The position numbers and the translations under genes are program-made. A stretch of DNA of 64,000 bases from Acephala macrosclerotiorum (Eukaryota; Ascomycota; Leotiomycetes; Helotiales; Mollisiaceae). Each line of letters begins with the position of its first letter. Position 1 is the first letter of the stretch. The DNA is taken from positions 1 through 64,000 of the forward strand of contig MU119347.1 of assembly GCA_014904845.1 (NCBI GenBank). Direction: 5' to 3'. Under the pieces are notes generated by a model, which saw nothing but the letters and a program-made list of their open reading frames with translations, did no database searches and was not told where the DNA came from. Shown here in pieces: positions 56,130 through 64,000 of the stretch.

Positions 56130-56967
56130 AGCTGATCGAGCACCACGAGTTCGACGAGGAATAGAAGAACGACGAAAATTCCAACACTCATACGCGACAG
56201 GTAGTCCTTGATCGCAGCAGATTTCCCCTGAAAATTCTCAATCACATCAACATTCAAGTCTACGGGATACAGGCAAACATCCTACATGTCTGCAAAAGTT
56301 TTCACGAACAAGGATCTCGAATACTCTACAGCCAGAACACATTCGTTTTCGACAACAGTTCTGCTTCTTCGAGCACGAAGATTACGGGGACCTTTGGCAT
56401 CTTGATTCTTCCGTTGCTCCCGATGGAAGCATACTAGTACAGGAAGACGCACAATGCTTTAGAGAGCTCATATACGATCAACGGGACGATTATCAGAGAT
56501 TCATGGAGATGGACCTTTTGCCGCAGTTCCTGTAAATCATCAGTTACGTGAATGCCTCCTTCATCTCCAAGGTCATCCTAAAGGGCGCCTTTCGCACAGG
56601 AGAGGAAATGGATTTCGAAGATCGGCCACATCATACGCCTGCAATTGGATGGGGACGAATCTTACGAATTCATACCGTGATCTTGAGGAACATCTGCAGC
56701 AATTTGAAAGAGTTAGTTCTTCGTCAAGGTCGTCATACTGAATTCTGGGAGGATGGACTCTCTGAAAAATCAAGGAAGAACGAGGGACGCATACATGATA
56801 TTGTCAGAAAGGTTGTGGAGAATCTTCCAAGTCTACGAAGGCTGCGCCTGGGAGAATACAATAGGCGAGATGTCGACCTACATAACAAAGTGGCCGAGGA
56901 GTGGGGAGAGAGCTTGGAATGGGAGGAGGTTGTAGAAAGCCGTTTGTGGAAAGGATCTGGCAAGTAG
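56099..56967 (+). pseudogene. F-box-like family member, decayed
   Basis: From the ATG at 56,099 the frame reads MANGPTEEQLKLIEHHEFDE, then TAG at 56,162-56,164 (codon 22). The same frame goes on with RFPLKILNHINIQVYG and ILHVCKSFHEQGSRILYSQN, a typical fungal block of an F-box-like start followed by CKxFHxEGxRILY. A one-base shift near 56,355 moves to FFEHEDYGDLWHLDSS and MDLLPQFL, then TAA (56,533-56,535) interrupts. After that the frame continues with YVNASFISKVIL and NLKELVLRQGRH to its end at 56,967. Both stops are one C-to-T step from CAG and CAA. Function of the family unknown. Confidence 0.65.
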
Positions 56968-57144
56968 ACAAGTGAAGTTATGGCAGTGGCAGAGTCCGAG
57001 TAGGACTGTGACGCCAGAAATTCCTGCTCTGCTATCGATCTTTGCCCTTCTGTACCTATACATAAGTAGCTACCGAGAATCTAGTATTGGAATATGCTGC
57101 CGACACCCCCTGCTTGGCCCCATTGTCCCACGTCTCTTGGGTCT

Positions 57145-58826
57145 TCAAATGTCAGCAACCGACCTCTTTCCTAGCTCCTTGACACTCATCCATCTCTCCA
57201 AATTCTTTCTCACCCAACTCAACGCCCCCGTGAATGTTCCTTGTCCAGTTGGACATTCCATTTCCTCCGTTTCCATCTCCCCGAACGTGCCACGCCGTTC
57301 CCGGAACCACCTAGCAAATGTAGGTATAGGATCATCCACAGCGAAAGACCAGCCAAGTGCGGCACCCAAGGAATCGGTCCAAGCCCCTTCATTGTCCATA
57401 ATTGAAACTAACGGAAGCGTGCTAACCACTGCTTGGTCGAGGAGGAGGTCGTTTGTTGAGAAGTGACTAGCACAGGCATCGCAAACGAGCAGAGGGTTGA
57501 AAATGTCCCACAAGTGCAGGGACTTTAATTTCTCTAGATCATCCATATCGGCGTCGATGGTATGCAGGAGGAAGGCGAGCAGGGAGTCCTTGGCATGACA
57601 AAGTTGACAAATGCCGCGATACTCCCCATGTTGACGCTGGGCGGGTGATGGTCGAACGAAGCCTGGAACGAATGTCTCTTCTAGGTCTGGGACGGGAAGA
57701 TGGAAAGACTTTCTCTCTGTGAGCTTCGTCTGGTTCTTTTCCTCTATGATCTGTTCTTGGTGCCTGTGTAAGCATGCCCTATTTGTGTCGTTGGCTGCTC
57801 GAAGGTCTTTGCGGTAGGCGTCGAATCGTTCTTTTGGGACTTCGATACCTCTGCTTTTCAGATCCTCGTTGAAAAATATCATTTGGATCGCATGATGAGC
57901 CCTTCCACCTATGTCGATTCTTTCGACTCCTTTACGCTCAGGCTTCTGCACAAATCTCTGGTTAGCTAATGTTCTAGGAATTATGGAACGTTGAGATTTG
58001 CATTTCGACTCATAGTTCGGGTTCTCGAGACCGCAGCTGAAAAGCCAGAACTAGAAAATAGGGTAGCCCCAATAGCAGCTGTAGCGACGATCTCCTTTAG
58101 TCTGTCGTAATCTAACTTCTCACCAACATCCACCACAGCCATTCTTGCAAGATAGTCTCTGAAGGTGAGAACTGAACCACTTCCATCCACAGTCAATTGA
58201 TCCATGTGGGACATTGGCTCGGGAGCAGAAAGTTCGACTTTGTCCAGCTGAGCATATCGAAAGCGGCAAAGTTGGTACCAATTACTCGTTATCCACTCTT
58301 CCTCGCGAGAATCAATCGTGGTCGCTCCTTTCGCCAGAGTTGCGAAGCAGCCCTTGCCTTGGAGTATATAGACTTGTTGGGTGTGGATATCGTGAAAGAG
58401 CAGGAGAGCGTCTGTCCCTTGGATATAAATGTTCTGACAGACTTGGTACATTGTCGAAGGAGGAGGACCCGCAGCGCAAGAGCCAAACAATACCATTACG
58501 CAAGGATATTTATCGACGAAAAGAAGTTGCGCACGGGTTGCGAGGTTGTCTTGCTTGCCGTCGGTGAAGAGGAACCATAGCTTGCAGTCTTGAAGTGCGA
58601 GTAAGGAAGGCTCAGGCGGTTGTTGACATTGCCAAACAGAGGAAGTCCTAGATCGTGTATCTAAGCCCTGGGACGCTGTGAATATCGCCGTGTACGAGCT
58701 GTCGACGAGTTCTTCAATGTCCGATCTGGCGGATGACATTGCTCGGGCGACATCTTTGTCAGAGGTGAAGAGGGAATCCGAGGCGATACAGACGTAGGCT
58801 TGAGGTGGTTCAGGTGATGTGGCCAT
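57145..58826 (-). CDS. vWA-like/CxxC protein, copy 2 (MIDAS lost)
   Basis: Exon 1 is 58,826-57,990 and exon 2 is 57,945-57,145; a 44-nt intron with a weak donor (GTTCCA) gives 545 residues in frame. Residues 1-200 follow the vWA-like fold of its neighbour copy: KLWFLFTDGKQDN and IQGTDALLLFHDIHTQQVYI match the copy at 59,581-61,415. The metal-binding DxSxS of that copy is here SDSLFTSDKD, so the MIDAS is not conserved. The C-terminal part has ETFVPGFVRP, CQLCHAKDSLLAFLL and CDACASHF, that is two CxxC pairs like a zinc ribbon, then SIMDNEGAWTDSLGAALGW. No family name known to me. Shares strand and order with its copy, so it arose by tandem duplication. Confidence 0.65.
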
Positions 58827-59580
58827 CTTTGCGATTCGATGTCGTAGGAGAGGTTGTCGACTTCCCTAAGTTGTGGGATTTTCCAAAGAGAAAGAACTTG
58901 AATGTGTAGTCGCGCCCTCGTCAAAAGCGTGCAAAGGTGATCGCGTCGAACCTCGAAGCGAGTCCCAACCACGAACAACGTTTCCAGTGTCCCAGCTTTA
59001 CTGGAACATTCTCAACCCACTTTCGATTCTTATCGGGTTTTCATTTTCGATTTCCCTCAAAGCCGGCACTTACCAGATCTAAAGCTTAAAGTCACTGCTG
59101 CGAAAGCGAGCCTTAAAAGTGGCAGAGGGCAGAACTGGATGTCTAGTTCCAGCAAGGACTATGAATCTTTGGGATTGCTCATTGTCGGGAAGAATCCTTG
59201 TCTATCCCATTCTAGATACCAGGAGGCTTACCTACAATACATCGAGTGAGGTTTCTGCTAAGTAATGTGGGCCTAGAGAAGGAGAATGTTTCAAAGATTT
59301 ACTAGCAAACGAGTAAAACGAGCAGGAAAAAGGAAAAGCAAAAGAGAAAGGAAAAGCTAAAAGAGGAAGGAGCGAATACAAGTTGCTCTCCGTGCACAGA
59401 AGTCCCACGCTTTCCGAGACATTCAAGGAAGTCTGCCTTCCTTGGCAAAAGCTCAAAGGTGTACTATAGGAGCAATGCATTTAACGCCGATGACCTGCCC
59501 GCCCCATGCATATTCCGCAGTGAAAGTCTGAGATACATGCTCACGCTCACTAACAGCCATTCATTGCCCATGCCCCATTT
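58827..59580. other. Intergenic between the two vWA copies
   Basis: No gene seen. Purine-rich run 59,324-59,385. It should hold the promoter of copy 2 at its left end. Confidence 0.5.
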
Positions 59581-61415
59581 CTAGTCTAACTCCTTAGTTA
59601 ATGAAAGTGAAGCTCCTGCTATTGGTATTATCTTAAAACTCTCCTCGAAACCCTTCGCAACCCAGGCTAAAGCATCCTTGAAGCCCTTGTCCTCGTCCGT
59701 GAGGGAAATCTCACCCAGATTGTCCTCGAAGTACTCCAACCACTTCTCCTCCGAAACACCAATGTAAGCACCGAAGAAGACCCTATTCAGTCTCTTCAAC
59801 CACAAGTTCATGTTTTCCTTAATACCAACCAAAACTACAGCACCTGAGACAGGTTCAGGAAGGAGGGAAGATGTTGGCTCGATGATATAGCTAGCACAAG
59901 AATCACAGCAAACACGCCTGAAGAAGATCTCATCAAGACTGATGTTCGAGAGGAACTTTGAAGTGACGTTCTTGTTCGGAGCTACAACCAAGTTCTGGAC
60001 CTTGAGAATGAGGGCGAGGACAGACGATCGGTGGCAGATTGAACATTGTCTAACGAAGCTTGGACTGACATTGGTGACCTTGAATCCTGGAAGGAAGCAT
60101 TCGTTGCGGTTAGAAGCAGCCTCGATGTTTGTTGTGGAAGAATTGCTGACCGTGGGCGTGCTGAAGCTGAATTTGGTTCGCTTGGCAGGCCTGGAATCAC
60201 TGAAGCTAAATCTGGCATCGCCACCACAGCTCAGCGTCGAACTAGCAGGAACAGACACTAGAGACTCGTGAGAGGCATGTTGAGTGGCAGATCTGGTCGT
60301 TGAGTCAACATGGGTGCTAGCCTTCTTGAAAGCCTCGATCATCTTGTTGCGAGTTGTCACCTCTTGTTGATGTTGCTTGAGTGAGTTTATATACGTGCTC
60401 CAATTGGTGTTGTGGCTATTGGACAGACTAGTCCGATCGTATCAAAGTAGGTCATCAGCGTATCCATCCTGAATCAGCTTCAATGGTCGAGTGATGATGG
60501 CCAGTGCTTGCGGATCGTTCCCAAGGACTATTTGAGGGTGCGGCGGAAGGGGAGTTTGCTGCCCTTCAAGTCATCTGCCAAGGCGTCTTCGATCATTTCT
60601 GGCATTGAAAGAGCTCATTTCGGTCTGGACGATCGAGGCCATATTCTCCGGGTTGCTACTCACCTAGCGGATGACTTCGGCACTTGCTTTACCATCAAAG
60701 AGGTCTTTGAGCCGAATGACGAGGCCATCTAGAGACAATATCTTTGGAAATGCAATTGTGACATCGGCTAGGTCCTTGTACCGGATTCTCGGAAAAGTTG
60801 GCCAACGTGGCACTTTCAGTGATTTGTGGCTGCTCGTTGCCCTTCAACAGACACATTGAAAGAGCCTTTGGCTTGTATGATGTACAAAGAACCGCTGGCG
60901 ATGTCCTGGAAGAGGAACAAGCTGTCGGGAGATCTGGCATAGAGGGCTAGGCCGACGGAGGTATCCGTATTTGCTGGAGTGAGTGAAATTATGTACCCAA
61001 AGACGATGACGATCGAAGGGATGCCGTGAAGACTAAGCTCTGTTGCCTTCTGCGCGAAGCTGTAGATTTCGTCTTGTCCTATTAGTCCGCCCGTCATGAG
61101 AATCCAAAGTTGGCTGGTACGCAGAGCTTCCAGATATGTCGGGTTTCCGTAGATGCATGAAAGAGCCGTTCCAGCACCATGGCCCAGAGAAGAGAGCGCT
61201 AATTCACTCTTGGGAAGTGGAATCGGAGAACGGGTCTGGTTATCCCAGGGAAGTACCGTGAGAGAATCATTTGATAGCGACTCCACCCAAGCGCTAACAT
61301 ACCTGATGGCCTGGATCTCCGCCCGAAGAGTAGCACCTGCAGTGCTGCCAGAGGTATCAACGGCAGCAATGATGTTCAAGTTCTTGAGTGGTCGAGAAAG
61401 GTTGAGATCTGCCAT
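59581..61415 (-). pseudogene. vWA/CxxC protein, copy 1 (MIDAS present, frame broken)
   Basis: Starts MADLNLSRPLKNLNIIAAVD and has a complete MIDAS start DTSGSTAG, then LWILMTGGLIGQDE and SPDSLFLFQDIASGSLYII. The first block ends in a TGA at about 60,816, but one frame over the homology goes on (RWPTFPRIRYKDLADV, matching FRYAQLDKV in copy 2) to 60,667, so one base is missing or added near 60,820. A further block at about 60,537-60,445 (DPQALAIITRPLKL) is cut from the last one by TGA at 60,444-60,442. The last block carries ECFLPGFKVT, CSICHRSSVLALIL and CCDSCASYI, the same CxxC pairs as copy 2, and ends FKIIPIAGASLSL. An intron-rich intact gene is possible but I found no splice solution. Confidence 0.6.
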
Positions 61416-61774
61416 TATGGATGTTGGTCTGGGGACTTGATAAGTTTAATGAACTTTGAAGGGAATGAGATAGGGAAAAAAACGAAATCAACCAGATTTG
61501 GGCAGCTTGTTATAGGAGGCCAACGAGCCACATGAGCAGCGGCCAAACATAGGAACAACGAAAGAACATCAAAGAGGAGAATTTTAGAGAAACTGCAAAG
61601 AATATGTTCAACTAAATGTAAATAAGTACATTTGCGTTTGTGAATTGAATACAACAGAATGAAATGAGCTTCTTGCAATGCAATGGTACCATCTGGTACG
61701 CTCAAAGCTAGCTTCATGAGCATGCAGGCAAGTCGCGTGGGGGTGTGTTCGAATCATCCTAGTGATCAATACTC
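61416..61774. other. Intergenic, no gene seen
   Basis: Short spacer between the vWA copy 1 start and the 3' end of the second HExxH-family gene. No distinctive signal. Confidence 0.5.
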
Positions 61775-64000
61775 TCATAAGCGCCGGTCTTCGTTACACG
61801 GAAGCATAAGGAGGTTGAATTGCGTTGCTTTCGTTTTCAAATTCCGCATAAATGGAAACCACGGATGACTCGCAGCTAGTACGAGATAGTCGAGATTAGG
61901 TAACAATTGCTGCAATTTCTGTTTGCGAGTCAACCAGCTGGCAGGATTATCCTTCATCATATCGAAACTGAGCAGGAATGCTGAGAGGCCGGCAGTAGGT
62001 GTCACCGTGTCCATGTCTTTCAATACCAGTTGGCAAGTCGCTAAGCACTCATTGATCTGGCCTTGCTGGGCTTGCGTGTCTGCAAGCTGTAAAAGTTGCA
62101 TTTCGGCATTATCCGTATCGAGTCCAGAGGCAGGGTCGTTGGGGTTGGAAAGGTACATCCGCGCTCTCTCCAAATCCAGTAATTGCTGGTCGAAGGTTGT
62201 GGCAACGCTGGGAACTCTGGCAAGCTGGTTCAAGAAAGCTCTAGTGCCTCTGTTCCAGATCAAGAGATTGGTACGTCGAGCATAAAAGAAAACGCCAGCC
62301 AGATTCTCTGCACTCAGAATTGCAGCTATCATCATCTCATGATTGCCGATCGCTTTCTGGATGAGAGCCAAGAGGTTGCCGATCATTTGTTGTTTCTCGG
62401 ATATGGTTGCGTTTGGATCTGTGGCTATCATTGTCAACGTCGACAAGATGGTATCCACGTGACGGTTTTGCTCTTGGGAATTGTCCCAAAATCTTTCTTC
62501 TGCGCTGGAGCTGCTCAAAAAAAATCTTCCAAAATGCATCGCATTACGCTCGTCGGGAGTCATGGGCTTTCCTACGCTCATGGCTTCCTCCATAGCTTCC
62601 ACGGTGTTTCGAAATATTTCGTGCTCAGGGGTGTCGTTGGGAATGTGTTGACCTCGAGATCCTGCTGGTGGTGGCACGTCCCATAACTTCTTTTTATTCC
62701 TATCTTTCACTTTGTATACACGCTTGCCACCTTCCTTAGGCGACCGAAAATGAAGAATGCCATGGCCGAATTGTCGAACAGCAATGTTCCAGAAGTTTTC
62801 TTGTTGCATATCTTCCCATGCCGAAATGGGTACTAGGAAGAATTCGTCATATAAGAGGGGGCCTGGATTATTCAAAATAATCATGGCATTATCCGCCAGG
62901 TCAACGTCGTCATAGGTACAGAAGTATCTCCGATGCCAAAACCCCATTGGAAGCTTTTTGCTATCTGCCACGAAAGGGTCTGTGGGACCACGATTTAGAT
63001 AGTTGCAATCAATATGCAGGATCCGGAAAAACTATTTAGCACTTACAGCGGCCTCGAAACTGAATCCTAACTCTGCTATCGGCTCTTCTCGAAAGAACAA
63101 CTCATGGTTGTACAATGAGGGAGCAGGAAGATCCTGTGCTTCAAAGAGAGCACGGATCAACTCATGCAAAATCTACCATGTAGTAAGCCGAGTTCAAAGC
63201 AAGAACTCGAGAAAGACTCACGCTATTAGCCACGTGCCACTGCACCATCATCCTATCCGCTGAGTTGATATCATTTCGCAGAAGTGGCTCCACCATATTG
63301 TAATCAAACCATATGAATACACGCCACTCTTTATTCGGGTTGTTGGACCTTGTCATAAAGGTGTCGTTCCACGTCGTCAATGCGTAACACTTCGGCGCAG
63401 GTGCCAAAGCTGGATTTACGGGGCTCTCATCGGCGTCCATAAAGCCAAACTGGCATTTCATCACTTTTTGCAATTTCGTCAGCAGCACGAGCCTTGGGGC
63501 CGGATCTGCTGCGTCCGGAGAAAATCCTACAACAGGATAAAATGCAGTAAGATCATCCCAACCAAGCTTGGCCATGTCGTTCAGGTCCTTTCGCGAATCG
63601 TGGATGAGGGTTCGCGGGCCATTCAATAACGCATCGAACTATGAAGAGTCAGCAGGTTACCTAGCTCCTTTAAAGCTACTCCGTAAATCGGGATGAGTTT
63701 CGATATGCAAGGGAAATAGAAAGAGATTCAAAGTTCGATAGATCTCTTGCCGCAGCTTGTATAACAAAAGAATAGGAACTTTCTAGTAAAGCACGTGCCA
63801 CTTAAACTACAATTAGGAACCTCACCGCAGAGATTGCTGAAGCGTAACGAAAGCAGTAATCAGACAATAGACTAACATACCCATGGTATTGTATGAGCAG
63901 ACATAATCATTTTGGATGCGAGTATTAAACAGGGCTTCATCACATCCCACGCCTCGTCGTTCGCCATAGTCCAATAGCCCTTGCCATTCTTCATCTTATA
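61775..64000 (-). pseudogene. HExxH-family paralog, copy 2 (HELIR), 5' end outside window
   Basis: Exons visible: at least 64,000-63,881; 63,638-63,222; 63,172-63,047; and about 62,979-61,775. Exon borders match copy 1 (23,487-25,634): both have an exon starting with FDAL after a Trp, PLLR(D/N)D, an HE motif just after an intron, and an exon ending in FFxxExxxELGxSxE. Here the motif reads LHELIRAL, so the second zinc His is Arg (CGT; CAT would be one A-to-G step away). The canonical acceptor at 62,980 leaves the last exon one base out of phase with the exon before, and no other acceptor is near. Loss of the ligand plus the phase problem suggests a decaying or catalytically dead copy. The last exon is long and helical (about 395 codons, FWHRRYFCTYDDVDLADNA). 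The gene continues beyond 64,000. Confidence 0.6.

Noticed and set aside
1..64000. tRNA or rRNA genes
   Set aside because: I saw no convincing cloverleaf, box A/box B pair or rRNA core; a dedicated tRNA scan was not possible by eye.

Overview
The window comes from a filamentous ascomycete (Pezizomycotina; a Leotiomycete is my best guess, not proven). The evidence is many 45-85 nt GT-AG introns with CTAAC/CTGAC-like branch points, a HET-domain gene, a mitochondrial GatB, a DUF6594 membrane protein, GH76 and GH28 enzymes, and the imprint of repeat-induced point mutation (RIP).

Region 1 (1 to about 13,855) is an extreme AT isochore. Almost every surviving G or C sits in a CpG, and no gene can be read. 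It holds a decayed LTR-like pair about 6.7 kb apart, a third and nearly unmutated copy of the same repeat, a 55-nt T tract, an ATA microsatellite and a 15-nt N gap. At about 13,855 composition changes abruptly to normal genic DNA.

Region 2 (14.0-28.4 kb): HET gene with one in-frame amber codon, intact gatB, intact DUF6594 gene, an expansin-like secreted protein with an amber codon, a six-exon HExxH protein, and a SET-MYND gene split by an amber codon. Region 3 (29-44 kb) mixes decayed and intact genes. Decayed: a sedolisin peptidase hit by a TIR element (MITE) in its signal-peptide codons, a MOSC protein with two frameshifts, a single-pass surface protein and a GH28 pectinase with five stops. 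Intact: an AIF/FSP1-like oxidoreductase and a GH76 alpha-1,6-mannanase. Region 4 (46-54 kb) carries a nine-exon, 1,575-residue gene joining a Cys/His finger, a P-loop GTPase-like domain, a RING finger and a patatin phospholipase, and then a membrane-anchored SGNH esterase. Region 5 (54.9-64 kb): a truncated aldehyde dehydrogenase, F-box-like remnants, a pair of paralogous vWA/CxxC genes (one intact but without its MIDAS, one with the MIDAS but broken), and a second copy of the HExxH family whose motif reads HELIR, cut by the window end.

The main theme is decay of dispensable genes while housekeeping genes next to them stay open. Most premature stops (TAG, TAA, TGA) are explained by a single C-to-T or G-to-A change (CAG, CAA, CGA or TGG), the kind of change RIP makes. 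Others are one-base indels, which could be assembly error. The lost functions (pectinase, acid peptidase, expansin-like) would fit a reduced wall-degrading lifestyle; that is inference. The two most novel items are the paralogous HExxH family and the GTPase-RING-patatin protein.
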